A stretch of DNA of 64,000 nt from Thiosocius teredinicola (lineage in GTDB: Bacteria; Pseudomonadota; Gammaproteobacteria; Chromatiales; Chromatiaceae): contig NZ_CP019936.1 in the NCBI RefSeq assembly GCF_002009425.1, forward strand, positions 791,001 to 855,000, in the 5' to 3' direction. Both the position numbers and the translations under genes were made by a program. The notes under the pieces are model-generated. The model saw nothing but the letters and a program-made list of their open reading frames with translations. It had not been told where the DNA came from and ran no database searches. This document shows positions 35,498-44,694 of this stretch, piece after piece; within the stretch, counting starts at the first letter, position 1; each line of letters opens with the position of its first letter.

Positions 35498-36158
35498 CGC
35501 GATCGATCTGCCCGTCGACCATGTGGATCTCACGACGTGCGCGATCGCCGATCGCCGGGTCGTGGGTGACGACGACCAGCGTGATGCCGGAGTGGTTGAG
35601 TTGTTCCAGCAGTTCGATCACGTCGCTGCCCGAGTGCTGGTCGAGGTTGCCAGTGGGTTCGTCGGCGAGTAACAGGTCGGGCTTCATGATAACCGCGCGG
35701 CCGATGGCGACGCGTTGGCGTTGACCGCCGGAGAGCTGGTCGGGACGGTGGTGGGCACGCTTCGTCAGATCGAGCGATGCCAGCACCTCGTCGACCCGCT
35801 GTCGGCGCTCGTCCGGGTCGACCCCGGCGAGCAACATCGGCAGCGCGATGTTGTCGGCCGCACTGAGACGGGGAATCAGGTGGAAGGCCTGGAAGACGAA
35901 GCCGATGTGGTCGCGGCGTAGTGCGGCGCGTTTCTCTTCACCTTGCTCGGTGGTCTCGACATCGTTCAAACGGTAATGCCCGGCATCCGGTCGGTCGAGC
36001 AGGCCGAGCACGTTGAGCAGGGTCGATTTGCCCGAACCGGACGGACCCATGACCGATACGTAGTCGCCTTCAGGCAGTTCCAGCGACACGCCGGCGAGTG
36101 CATGAACCACTTCGTCGCCAACCTGAAAATGCCGCTCGATGTCTTGCAGGACGATCAT
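35484..36158 (-). CDS. ABC transporter ATP-binding protein, MacB/LolD type
   Basis: 224 residues: Walker A GPSGSGKSTLLN, Q-loop FVFQAFHLIPRLSA, signature LSGGQRQRVAIGRA, Walker B LLLADEPTGNLD, and the H-loop VVTHDPAIG. The LolD/MacB subgroup powers mechanotransmission exporters. Start overlaps the stop of the adaptor gene by four bases (ATGA). Confidence 0.94.
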   Translation of the reverse strand: MIVLQDIERHFQVGDEVVHALAGVSLELPEGDYVSVMGPSGSGKSTLLNVLGLLDRPDAGHYRLNDVETTEQGEEKRAALRRDHIGFVFQAFHLIPRLSAADNIALPMLLAGVDPDERRQRVDEVLASLDLTKRAHHRPDQLSGGQRQRVAIGRAVIMKPDLLLADEPTGNLDQHSGSDVIELLEQLNHSGITLVVVTHDPAIGDRARREIHMVDGQIDRDARD

Positions 36159-37318
36159 TTTTCGTCGGCTTTTTCCCGCTTGGCCGCCACGCCGTCGTCG
36201 AGTCCTTCGCGATCGACCGAGGTGACGACCAGGTCACCCTCGGCCAGCCCGTCGCTGACCTCGGTGAAATCCCAGTTTGCAGTGCCGGGCTTGACCTCGC
36301 GTTTTTCGACGACTTGGCTGTCCGGCAGATAGACGTAAACCTTGTTGCCTTCGATCAATGCCTCGGTCGGGATGCGCAAGGTGTCCTTGCGGATGTCGAG
36401 AATGATCTCGACGTCGGCGGAATAGCCCGCGAGCAGTTGCTCGATATCGGCCTTGTTGACGAACTCGACCTCGACGTCGACCGTGCGCGCCTGCTTTTCA
36501 ACGTCCAGCACATAGTCGGCGATGCGGCGGACCTTGCCGTCGAAGCGACGCTCACCGAAGGCATCGAGCGTAATGCGCGCCGTCTGGCCGACACTGATCT
36601 GCGCCACATCGACTTCATCGATCGGCGCGGTCAGGTAGAAGCAATCGTTGGCGATCAGGTCGACCGCGGGCGGGGTGGGGATACCGATCGGCGATGGCGT
36701 AACGTACTCGTTCAACTCGCCGTTTATCTCGGCGACCACGCCATCGAAGGGTGCGATCAGGCGCGTCTTTTCCAGGGTCGCCTGGGTGACGCCGATACGC
36801 CCTTCGCTGACCAGGGCGGTCGCGCGCGATGCCTCGCAGGCGGCGCTGCCGGATTGCGCTGCAGTCTCGGCCTGGTCGACCTGCTCCTCCGATACCAGTT
36901 TGCGCGACAGCAGCTTCTTCAAGCGATTGGCTTCGCGCTGCGCCTGTTCGGCCTCGATGCACTTGGCCAGCGATGTCGCGGCGGCGGCGTTGGCTTCCTG
37001 CAAGGTCAGCGCAAGCTGCGCCTCGATATCGTCGTTCCATAGCTCCAGCAGCAGGTCGCCTTGCTTGACTTGTTGGCCTTCGCTGACGGGCAGCTTGTCG
37101 ATCTGACCGCCTGCACTGGGCGAGAGCTTGGCGCGCCGGCAGGCCTTTACCGTCCCTGCACGGGTGTTGGCGACGGTTTTCTCTACCGTGCCCTTCTCGG
37201 CCGCGGCCACGGCGACCGAGATCGGCTTGGCGCGCGTGGCCCACCAGATCCACGTTGCCAGAACGGCCAAGATAAGAAGGAAGATGAAGGTGCGGCGTGC
37301 CGTCTTGTTTCCGGCCAT
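36155..37318 (-). CDS. periplasmic adaptor (HlyD/MacA-like)
   Basis: 387 residues. An N-terminal anchor (FIFLLILAVLATWIWWATRA), barrel-sandwich half motif (KLSPSAGGQIDKLPVSEGQQVKQGDLLLEL in pieces), a helical hairpin (about 95-180, including EAEQAQREANRLKKLL), then beta-barrel and membrane-proximal domains (LIAPFDGVVAEINGEL). ATG at 37318 preferred to a TTG 18 bases upstream. First gene of adaptor-ATPase-permease-permease. No outer-membrane channel gene in the operon, so it may use a shared TolC-like protein. Confidence 0.9.
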   Translation of the reverse strand: MAGNKTARRTFIFLLILAVLATWIWWATRAKPISVAVAAAEKGTVEKTVANTRAGTVKACRRAKLSPSAGGQIDKLPVSEGQQVKQGDLLLELWNDDIEAQLALTLQEANAAAATSLAKCIEAEQAQREANRLKKLLSRKLVSEEQVDQAETAAQSGSAACEASRATALVSEGRIGVTQATLEKTRLIAPFDGVVAEINGELNEYVTPSPIGIPTPPAVDLIANDCFYLTAPIDEVDVAQISVGQTARITLDAFGERRFDGKVRRIADYVLDVEKQARTVDVEVEFVNKADIEQLLAGYSADVEIILDIRKDTLRIPTEALIEGNKVYVYLPDSQVVEKREVKPGTANWDFTEVSDGLAEGDLVVTSVDREGLDDGVAAKREKADEK

Positions 37319-37529
37319 GGCTACCAGCCTTGACAATCGCGATGCTGTTGTTGATTCGGTTGAATTATCGCAGGTTCCGTACTCAATCGCGATGATCCGG
37401 GGCGTGCGTTATGTGGCGAGATGGTTACTTTGAGTTACCGGCGATCAATAAGCGACCGCTTGTGACTGTTAGACGGTGTCGCATGCTGCAGGTCGCAATC
37501 CAGACAGAAGCGGGGTTTATGTTGTCGCG

Positions 37530-38090
37530 TTACTCCACGACACGCGCCGCGCGGTCGGCGCGAACGGCGCCCACCGCGGATATGACCGCCCAGGCGAACT
37601 CGAGCAATAGCACGGGATAGTTAGCGTCTACCCAAAGCTGCGGCATGATCACGATCGCAGCGACGAAGTTGGCTATCAGATAGTGACGTTTCGCGAGCTG
37701 CCCGGATGCAAACAGAAAGTACGCAGTCGCAAACAACAACACGGAACACCATGCAGCTACCGCAATCGCGATAGCGGCATCCAGCCACCAGCCGATGGTC
37801 AGGCAAACGCCGGTGGCAAGCAGGGTTTGCCATCCCAACGTCGGTACAGAGATGGCGAGTGCCGGCGTCTTACCGAACAAACGCAGAATACTGATGATTG
37901 CCCAGAACGCGTTGGTCGCGACGGCCTGCATCGACATCAATGCCAGCGAGCTGGCAACGACGGCGAGTGCAGCGATCAGATTGGCTGAGAAATACCAGGT
38001 CTCTCTGTAGCTGGGATGCAGCGAAACATAGGCGTGATTCGCGAGATACAGGACAGTGCCCGCGTAGCCGAGCGCATCGAATGCCGTCAC
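37530..38090 (-). CDS. integral membrane protein, internally duplicated, unknown function
   Basis: 186 residues, about seven or eight hydrophobic segments. The first half (LGYAGTVLYLANHAYVSL, then SANLIAALAVVASSLALM and NAFWAIISILRLFGK) and second half (LFATAYFLFASGQLAKR, then ANFVAAIVIMPQLWV and EFAWAVISAVGAVR) follow the same order of motifs: Y-x-L-x-S, N-x-x-A-A, W-A-x-I-S. This resembles two CBU_0592-type membrane units in tandem. GTG start overlaps the stop of the periplasmic protein gene by four bases, so they are coupled. Last of an unrecognised trio. Confidence 0.7.
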   Translation of the reverse strand: MTAFDALGYAGTVLYLANHAYVSLHPSYRETWYFSANLIAALAVVASSLALMSMQAVATNAFWAIISILRLFGKTPALAISVPTLGWQTLLATGVCLTIGWWLDAAIAIAVAAWCSVLLFATAYFLFASGQLAKRHYLIANFVAAIVIMPQLWVDANYPVLLLEFAWAVISAVGAVRADRAARVVE

Positions 38091-39106
38091 AACAGTTCGA
38101 TGTGCATATTGCGTACAAACAGCACCTTGCCGACATGCGGGCCATTGAGAATGACGACCTTACTCATGTCGATCATGATCTTGTAAAGCCGATCGGAATC
38201 GGATGCGCGTTGGATCTTGTCGCTCCATTCGAGCACGATCACCCGGGTACCTTGCGGCAGGGCGAAGTATTGCTGATTGCTCTCATCGTCGGAAAGGCGT
38301 CCGAGGATAACCGGGTAGCCTTCTGCCGGAATCAGCTTGGCCAGATCCAGGCGCTTCTTGTTCGAGTCGATGCTCTGCGGGGTTGCTGCGATGCCCAGAT
38401 CGTCCAGCCTCGCCAATGCCTGGTTCAGTTTGGCAATCGCTGCTTCACCATCGGCCGTTCTGGCGGCGATGACATGCAGGCTGGATTCGTCTTCGATACC
38501 GTCGATCGGTAATACCAGTTGCTCGCGATTCGGAAAGTGCCTTTGCAGGGTCGTGTACATTACGCCCTCGGTCATCGGCAACAGGTCGATATCGTTGGTG
38601 AACAACGCCTCGAGAGCCGCCAGCTCGTTGGGGAAGATCATCGGATCTTTGATGAGCTTGTCGAGTTGCTCGCCATAGCTGTAACCGGCAACGCGCCCCA
38701 TGCGGAGTTGTTCAAAATCCCGTTTGACGCGTTCGCCGTCGATGAAGCGGCGATTGTAGTAAATGCGGCTGCGGACGGAGAAAACCGGTTCGGAGAACAG
38801 CACCTCGCCGCTGCGCTGCCGGTTACGGAAGTAGGGGTAAGCCAGCAATGCCTTGTTGCGCTTGACCAGTTGATAGGCCAGGCCGTACGGCTTGTAACGC
38901 CATGCCACCTCTGCATCGGCCTCGGTACCGATCAGGTCGAGCACATGCGCCGCCGAACCCAGTGGCTCGCCTTCGGCATTGATATACGGCGGCCACGCAT
39001 CGGTGAGTACTTCCAAGCGATCGCTTGCGTGGGATACGCCGGCCAAGTGAACAAAGGCGACAACCGCGATGTATCTGCCTGCCAGCTGTTTCAGCGAGTA
39101 AATCAT
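38087..39106 (-). CDS. periplasmic substrate-binding-like protein (SBP_bac_3 type)
   Basis: 339 residues. A signal peptide (1-27, ending in SHAS) precedes DRLEVLTDAWPPYINAEGEPLGSAAHVL in pieces, the usual entry of family 3 solute-binding proteins, and FSEPVFSVRSRIYYN, GRVAGYSYGEQLD. No permease or ATPase gene is present, and about 80 extra residues follow the core (YFALPQGTRVIVLEW on). It may be a periplasmic sensor rather than a transport component. Fifteen bases after the upstream gene, four-base overlap with the downstream membrane gene. Confidence 0.75.
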   Translation of the reverse strand: MIYSLKQLAGRYIAVVAFVHLAGVSHASDRLEVLTDAWPPYINAEGEPLGSAAHVLDLIGTEADAEVAWRYKPYGLAYQLVKRNKALLAYPYFRNRQRSGEVLFSEPVFSVRSRIYYNRRFIDGERVKRDFEQLRMGRVAGYSYGEQLDKLIKDPMIFPNELAALEALFTNDIDLLPMTEGVMYTTLQRHFPNREQLVLPIDGIEDESSLHVIAARTADGEAAIAKLNQALARLDDLGIAATPQSIDSNKKRLDLAKLIPAEGYPVILGRLSDDESNQQYFALPQGTRVIVLEWSDKIQRASDSDRLYKIMIDMSKVVILNGPHVGKVLFVRNMHIELL

Positions 39107-39121
39107 GGCAATCCCGTTGCG

Positions 39122-40372
39122 TTACCGCGATTTCAGGAAACGATAGACAATGACGAGCAACAGGGTTGCAGTCACGCCGAAACCGAACATGATGTCGGTG
39201 TCGATCTCGGCGATCAGGCGCAGAAAGAACGACGGCTGGTCGTCGTTGTAATCGAGCGTCGGCCGCGACATCGCCTCGCGGCTGAACTGCGTCAGGTTCA
39301 TCGATAGCTCGAACACGGCGAAAAAACTCAACGACACCAGCAGCAGGTCGGTCAACATCGAACTGCGTTCGCGTTGCCGTTCGCTGGCCTCTTCGATCCG
39401 GCTGGTGCATACCTCGATCATGCGTTGACCATTGTCGAGCAGTTGCTCGAATTCCCAGGACTCGAGTATTTCATCCAGCAGCTTGCGTTTCGGTCGCGTC
39501 ATGTAGCCCAGGTGGTCGTTGAATGTCACCTGGTGCAGGCGGCTCATCACTCGGCTCTCTTCGAGTTGCGTCTTGGCCCGCAGCGGTCGGTCGCTGGTGT
39601 AGGCAACGGATATGGCCTGCTTGAGATGCAGATTGCACTGTGCCTGTGCCGTATAGATGTACTGTGCCAGCACCATCGTTTCGATGCGAAAGTCCTCTGC
39701 GCCGTCTGCACTGTCGACAAGCACGTAATTCAGCCAGGTCATCGAGCAGTTGAGATCACCCTTGGTGATCGCTGCGGCGTCTTCGGGGCGTTGAGTGAGC
39801 GCCAGCCAATCATCGATGATGGTCTTCCATGCCGATGACGTTGCCTGCTCCTGCGACAGCAGCAGCGCGCGGGATGTCCAGAAGATATGCACCTTCTTCT
39901 GGTTGGCGGGGTGCGTCGATGGGTCGATAAAGATCGGGTCCGGGTGGCTTTGACGCAGTGCCTTCAGCAGCTCGACAAAGCGTTGAAACGAGGCCTTGAT
40001 CAAGGCGCGGCTGCGGTCCTGAACCTGTTTCTCCAGCTCTTCGCTGGAAACTACCGGCATGTGGCGAAACGTGATCTCGACGATGGCGATGGCGTTGGGA
40101 AAGACATGGAACAGGATGTCGTGCTCGCTGTTCGTGTCCTGCCAGGTGGCGATGTCGAGATTTCGGACGTCGCTCGACAGGTTCTGGTATTCCTGCGAGC
40201 CCGTCGGTGGCGCCTTGACCTTCAGGGCGGGGTCGAAGTCTTCGATGTTGCGCAGAAACTCGCGGTATTCATCGAGGGCGTCGGTTGTCCCGGTGCGGAA
40301 ACTGAATGGGACGAGGATCGGGGAGAGCGTCTTGATCGTGGCGTGTCGCTGGCTTGGATTCGGTTCGGCCAT
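39122..40372 (-). CDS. unknown protein with helical domain and C-terminal membrane pair
   Basis: 416 residues, no signal peptide. N-terminal mixed alpha/beta region (about 20-230, including HDILFHVFPNAIAIVEITF), a helical region (about 230-340), then two membrane segments: SSMLTDLLLVSLSFFAVFEL and FGFGVTATLLLVIVYRF. The layout (soluble N-domain, long helices, terminal membrane pair) recalls CorA or RMD1/DUF155 proteins, but I see no GMN motif, so no transport role is claimed. ATG at 40372 with AGGAA upstream. First gene of the trio with the SBP-like and duplicated membrane proteins. Confidence 0.7.
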   Translation of the reverse strand: MAEPNPSQRHATIKTLSPILVPFSFRTGTTDALDEYREFLRNIEDFDPALKVKAPPTGSQEYQNLSSDVRNLDIATWQDTNSEHDILFHVFPNAIAIVEITFRHMPVVSSEELEKQVQDRSRALIKASFQRFVELLKALRQSHPDPIFIDPSTHPANQKKVHIFWTSRALLLSQEQATSSAWKTIIDDWLALTQRPEDAAAITKGDLNCSMTWLNYVLVDSADGAEDFRIETMVLAQYIYTAQAQCNLHLKQAISVAYTSDRPLRAKTQLEESRVMSRLHQVTFNDHLGYMTRPKRKLLDEILESWEFEQLLDNGQRMIEVCTSRIEEASERQRERSSMLTDLLLVSLSFFAVFELSMNLTQFSREAMSRPTLDYNDDQPSFFLRLIAEIDTDIMFGFGVTATLLLVIVYRFLKSR

Positions 40373-40532
40373 CGTCGTTCCTGTGTTGATCGCTCGGGCA
40401 GAACGGCTGATTCGCCCGCGATCGATCCGAATCGGGTGCAAGCCGGGTGGCGCGGCGGCTCACAGGTGAAGATGCCATTGTGCCATTCGGGGGTTCGAGC
40501 GTCAGCCACGCCTCCCGGAGGCAGGGCGCAGG

Positions 40533-40561
40533 TCTCTAAACCCGCTCGCCCGATGTATAAT
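40533..40561 (+). promoter_or_regulatory. candidate promoter of argG
   Basis: A perfect TATAAT (40556-40561) lies 38 bases upstream of the argG start; a TCTCTA at 17 bases gives only a poor -35. An ArgR box was not identified with confidence. Confidence 0.4.
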
Positions 40562-40599
40562 CCGCGTTTCCGCAATGTCGTTTTCCATAGGGGCGCAAT

Positions 40600-41817
40600 A
40601 TGGCTCAATCGGGCATCAAAAAAGTCGTTCTGGCCTACTCGGGTGGGCTGGATACCTCGATCATCCTCAAGTGGCTGCAGGACGAATACGGCTGCGAGGT
40701 GGTGACCTTCACCGCCGATATCGGTCAGGGTGAAGAGGTAGAGCCGGCGCGTGCCAAGGCCGAGGCGGCGGGTATCAAGGAGATCTACATCGACGATCTG
40801 CGCGAGGAATTTGCGCGTGATTTCGTGTACCCGATGTTCCGCGCCAATGCGATCTACGAAGGCGAATACCTGCTCGGCACCTCGATTGCCCGTCCGCTGA
40901 TCGCCAAGCGTCTGATCGAGATCTGCAACGAGACCGGCGCGGACGCGATCTCGCACGGCGCAACCGGCAAGGGTAACGATCAGGTGCGTTTCGAACTCGG
41001 CGCCTACGCGCTCAAGCCGGATGTCAAGGTGATTGCCCCGTGGCGTGAGTGGGATCTGCTGTCGCGCGAAAAGCTCATGAAATACGCCGAGGAGCACGGT
41101 ATCGCGGTCGATTTCGCCAAGAAGGGCAAGAAGTCGCCTTACTCGATGGATGCCAACCTGCTGCATATCTCGTACGAGGGCGGCATTCTCGAAGACCCCT
41201 GGGCCGAGCCCGAGGAAGACATGTGGCGCTGGAGCGTCTCGCCGGAATCGGCGCCCGACCAGCCGACCTATGTCGAACTGACCTATGAGAACGGCGACAT
41301 CGTCGCGGTCAACGGCGAGGCCAAGTCGCCGGCAACCGTCATGGAATACCTGAACAAGGTCGGTGGCGAGAACGGCATCGGCCGTGACGATATCGTCGAG
41401 AACCGTTACGTCGGCATGAAGTCGCGCGGCTGCTATGAAACGCCGGCCGGCACCATCATGCTGAAGGCGCATCGTGCGATCGAATCGCTGACCCTGGATC
41501 GCGAAGCGGCCCATCTCAAAGATGAACTGATGCCCAAGTACGCCAGCATGATCTACAACGGTTATTGGTGGAGCCCGGAGCGCGAGGCGCTGCAGGCGCT
41601 GATCGACCAGACGCAGAAGGTGGTGAACGGCACGGTGCGCATGAAGCTGTACAAGGGCAATGTGATCGTCGCCGGTCGCAAGTCGCCGAGCCACAGCCTG
41701 TTCGACGAGTCGATCGCGACGTTCGAAGACGACGCCGGTGCCTACAATCAGAAAGATGCGGAGGGCTTCATCAAGCTGAATGCCTTGCGCCTGCGTGTCG
41801 GCGCGCGTCGCAAGTGA
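40600..41817 (+). CDS. argG: argininosuccinate synthase
   Basis: 405 residues; joins citrulline and aspartate with ATP hydrolysis to AMP. The PP-loop [34 protein letters not shown] and the C-terminal [16 protein letters not shown] are intact. The type ([13 protein letters not shown]) is the widespread bacterial class. It stands in its own unit after a divergent promoter, away from argD-argF. The MBL gene follows 17 bp downstream and is probably cotranscribed. Confidence 0.97.
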   Translation: MAQSGIKKVVLAYSGGLDTSIILKWLQDEYGCEVVTFTADIGQGEEVEPARAKAEAAGIKEIYIDDLREEFARDFVYPMFRANAIYEGEYLLGTSIARPLIAKRLIEICNETGADAISHGATGKGNDQVRFELGAYALKPDVKVIAPWREWDLLSREKLMKYAEEHGIAVDFAKKGKKSPYSMDANLLHISYEGGILEDPWAEPEEDMWRWSVSPESAPDQPTYVELTYENGDIVAVNGEAKSPATVMEYLNKVGGENGIGRDDIVENRYVGMKSRGCYETPAGTIMLKAHRAIESLTLDREAAHLKDELMPKYASMIYNGYWWSPEREALQALIDQTQKVVNGTVRMKLYKGNVIVAGRKSPSHSLFDESIATFEDDAGAYNQKDAEGFIKLNALRLRVGARRK

Positions 41818-41834
41818 AACAACGGGGTAGGGCG

Positions 41835-42788
41835 ATGTTGAAGAAGAGTCTCTGGTTGGGATTGCTGCTGATCGCAGGCGCGGCCTATGCCCTGCAAAAG
41901 GCCGGGCCGCTGCGCGGCGCATGGGCTCCCGAGCAGGTCGCTTCCGGGGTCTACGTGATTCATGGGCCGACGGAACTGCCGTCGCCGTCGAACCAGGGGT
42001 TCATGAACAACCCGGCGTTCATCATTTCGGACGACGGCGTGGTCGTGGTCGATCCGGGCGGCAGCGTGCAGATTGGCGAGATGGTGTTGGCCCGTATCGA
42101 AGCGATCACCGACAAGCCGGTAATCGCCGTCTTCAACTCGCACATCCATGGCGATCACTGGCTGGGCAATCAGGCGATCCGCGCCAAGTACCCGGAGGCA
42201 CCGATCTATGGCCATGAGCGTGTCGGTCCGCGGGTTATCGCCGGCGCCGGCACCGAGTGGGTGCAGATGATGCTGTCGATGACCGAGAAGGCGACTGCCG
42301 GTACCGAAGTGGTCGGGCCGGATCATCCGGTGAAGGACGGCGACGAGATAGCCATCGGCGGCGACACCTACGTCGTGATGAACAACGACAAGGCGCATAC
42401 CGACACCGACATCATGGTGTTGGTCAAAGAGCGTGGCGTGATGTTCCTCGGCGACAATGCCGGCAACGGCCGTATCCTGCGTTTGGAAGGCGGTAGCTTT
42501 GCCGGCAACATCGAGGCGCTGGAGAGCGCGATGGCCATGGGCGCGAGCGTGTTCGTGCCGGGCCACGGCAAGACCGGTGGCCAAGAGGTCGCGCAGACGT
42601 ATCGCGATTACCTGCAAACCGTGTATGGCGCAGCACAGCAGGGTGTTGACGAGGGCTTGGCCGATTTCGAGATACGACCGGTATTGTTGCCCAAGCTCGA
42701 GGCCTGGCAGGCCTGGTCCGGTTTCGATATCGAACTCGGCAAGCACATCAACGGCGCCTTTCTCGAAGCCGAAGCCGCGGCGTTCTGA
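41835..42788 (+). CDS. MBL-fold metallo-hydrolase, exported
   Basis: 317 residues. A signal peptide (1-20, LWLGLLLIAGAAYA) precedes a metallo-beta-lactamase fold: GVVVVDPGG, HIHGDHW (the two-metal HxHxDH), NDKAHTDTDIMV, FLGDNAGNGR and VFVPGHGKTGG. The enzyme is thus periplasmic. Relatives in sulfur oxidizers include SoxH-like proteins and quinoprotein-relay hydrolases, but the exact substrate is unknown. ATG at 41835 preceded by GGGGTAGG; the long upstream frame overlaps argG and is not coding. Confidence 0.88.
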   Translation: MLKKSLWLGLLLIAGAAYALQKAGPLRGAWAPEQVASGVYVIHGPTELPSPSNQGFMNNPAFIISDDGVVVVDPGGSVQIGEMVLARIEAITDKPVIAVFNSHIHGDHWLGNQAIRAKYPEAPIYGHERVGPRVIAGAGTEWVQMMLSMTEKATAGTEVVGPDHPVKDGDEIAIGGDTYVVMNNDKAHTDTDIMVLVKERGVMFLGDNAGNGRILRLEGGSFAGNIEALESAMAMGASVFVPGHGKTGGQEVAQTYRDYLQTVYGAAQQGVDEGLADFEIRPVLLPKLEAWQAWSGFDIELGKHINGAFLEAEAAAF

Positions 42789-42797
42789 TTACTCGTC

Positions 42798-43751
42798 ATG
42801 AGCTACGCCGAGCGTCCGGTGATTGGCATCAGCAGTTGTCTGCTCGGGCAGAAGGTGCGCTACGACGGTACGGCCAAGCTTGACCGCTGGCTGGTCGATC
42901 AATTCGGTAAACACGTCGATTACCGCCCGTTCTGCCCGGAGATGGCGATCGGGCTGGGTACGCCGCGACCACCGATCCGCCTGGTGGGCACGCCGGAAGA
43001 TATCCGCGTCGTTGGTGTCGACGATCCCAGCGTCGACGTGACCGAGGCGCTGGAGGATTTCGCTTTGAGTACGGCCGCCCAGCTACCCGACATCAGCGGC
43101 TATGTGTTCATGAGCAAATCGCCGAGCTGCGGTATGGAGCGGGTCAAGCTGTACGCCGACAAGGGGCCGGCGCAGAAGAAGGGTGTCGGTGCCTATGCGC
43201 GCGTCCTGATGCAAAGCCTGCCCAACCTGCCGTGCGAAGAAGAAGGTCGACTGCACGATGCCCTGTTGCGCGAGAACTTCGTCAACCGCGTGTTCGCCTA
43301 TCGGCGTTGGCAGACCTTGCGCCGCGACGGCCTCAGCGCCAAAGCCCTTACCGACTTTCATGCCCGTCACAAGTATATGGTCATGGCGCATTCGCAGGCC
43401 GCCTACCAGCGATTGGGCAGATTGCTTTCACATCTCAAAGGTGTCGATCTCGATCAGATTGCCGACGCCTACGAGGCTGAGTTCATGAACGCGCTGAAGC
43501 GGCGCGTGGGTCGCAAGCGGCATGTCAACGCACTACAGCATATCCAGGGTTATCTGAAGAACCGCATCGATGGCGATGACAAGAAAGAGCTGGCCGACAG
43601 TATCGAGGCCTATCGTCGCGAAGAGGTGCCGCTGGTCGTGCCGATGAAGCTCCTGCGGCACTACTTCCGCTGTCATCCCGACAATTACATCGATCAGCAA
43701 TGGTATCTCGATCCCTATCCCGAATCCTTGGGGCTGAGGAACAACATCTGA
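42798..43751 (+). CDS. DUF523-DUF1722 (TudS/YbgA-like) protein
   Basis: 317 residues. The N-terminal DUF523 domain has three Cys: SSCLLGQKVRYDG, YRPFCPEMAIGLG and SKSPSCGMERVK. TudS thiouracil desulfidase, from the same family, binds a [4Fe-4S] cluster with three such cysteines. The C-terminal DUF1722/YbgA domain (about 170-310) has FHARHKYMVMAHS and YRREEVPLVVPMKLLRHY. The start is ATG nine bases after the MBL gene; its stop shares a base with the next gene start (TGATG). A role in removing sulfur from thio-nucleobases is plausible, not shown. Confidence 0.9.
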   Translation: MSYAERPVIGISSCLLGQKVRYDGTAKLDRWLVDQFGKHVDYRPFCPEMAIGLGTPRPPIRLVGTPEDIRVVGVDDPSVDVTEALEDFALSTAAQLPDISGYVFMSKSPSCGMERVKLYADKGPAQKKGVGAYARVLMQSLPNLPCEEEGRLHDALLRENFVNRVFAYRRWQTLRRDGLSAKALTDFHARHKYMVMAHSQAAYQRLGRLLSHLKGVDLDQIADAYEAEFMNALKRRVGRKRHVNALQHIQGYLKNRIDGDDKKELADSIEAYRREEVPLVVPMKLLRHYFRCHPDNYIDQQWYLDPYPESLGLRNNI

Positions 43752-44506
43752 TGGCGGTGCCGGCAACAATCAGTATGTTCGGCATCATCGTGATTGGCGA
43801 CGAGATACTGAACGGTCGCCGTAAAGACAGGCATTTCGATGGGCTGGGTCAAAAGCTGCGCGCACGTGGTTTTTCGGTGGCCTGGTTGCGCATCCTGCCG
43901 GACGATCCGGATTACCTGATCGGCGAGTTCGCGCGTACGATGACCGAAGCTATCCCGGTGTTCTGTTGCGGCGGCATCGGCGCGACCCCGGATGACCACA
44001 CACGCGCCTGCGCCGCGCAGGCCGCGGGTGTGCCGTTGACGTTGCACGCCGGTGCGGTCGCCGAGATCGAGGCGCGCTTTGGCGAAGAGGCGTACCCGAA
44101 TCGGATAAAGATGGCCGAGCTTCCCGAAGGCAGCGAGCTGATCCCCAACCCCTACAATCGCATCCCCGGTTTCAGTATCAACCGACACTACTTCATGCCC
44201 GGTTTCCCGGATATGGCGCACCCGATGGCCGACTGGGTATTGGATACCTACTATGCGCAGGGCGGTCTCGGTGAGAAACAGCGGTCGGTTCGCGTATACG
44301 GCGTCACCGAGAGCAGCCTGATGGACCTGATGGCAGAACTCACCGAGCGATATGGCGATGCCAAGTTGTTCAGCCTGCCGCGCTTGGGCGAGGAGTTTCA
44401 GATCGAGATCGGGTTTCGCGGCCGCGGCGATCTCGAGCCGGCGATGCAGGCATTGACCGAGGGCCTGCGCCAACGCGGCGTGCGATTCGAACTTCTCGAC
44501 GATTGA
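43751..44506 (+). CDS. molybdopterin-binding (MoaB/CinA-like) domain protein
   Basis: 251 residues. The N-terminal two-thirds hold the MoCF_biosynth fold: IIVIGDEILNGRRKDRHF, FCCGGIGATPDDHTRACAA and LIPNPYNRIPGFSI. Such domains occur in MoaB, Mog, CinA and stand-alone damage-inducible CinA-like proteins; there is no C-terminal CinA deamidase domain. ATG shares its first base with the stop of the YbgA-like gene, so the products are coupled. Confidence 0.85.
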   Translation: MAVPATISMFGIIVIGDEILNGRRKDRHFDGLGQKLRARGFSVAWLRILPDDPDYLIGEFARTMTEAIPVFCCGGIGATPDDHTRACAAQAAGVPLTLHAGAVAEIEARFGEEAYPNRIKMAELPEGSELIPNPYNRIPGFSINRHYFMPGFPDMAHPMADWVLDTYYAQGGLGEKQRSVRVYGVTESSLMDLMAELTERYGDAKLFSLPRLGEEFQIEIGFRGRGDLEPAMQALTEGLRQRGVRFELLDD

Positions 44507-44694
44507 GCCGCTGCGATCGGCACCGCGCGGCTTAACCCTCACCTTCTCGGCAACAAGAGCAAAAGCGCATCGCAGACAACCTGACGGCAATGCGTAGATC
44601 GCTTGTGCGGCAGGGTGTTGCATCGCCGCCGATAGCGCCCGGTCGGTTGCTGACCTCGACGCAGCTGGTAACGCCTGCGTTCAGCGGAAACGTT

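Noticed and set aside
40222-41922. Minus-strand frame of 566 codons opposite argG
   Set aside because: Antisense shadow from strong third-position GC bias; argG is fully conserved on the other strand.
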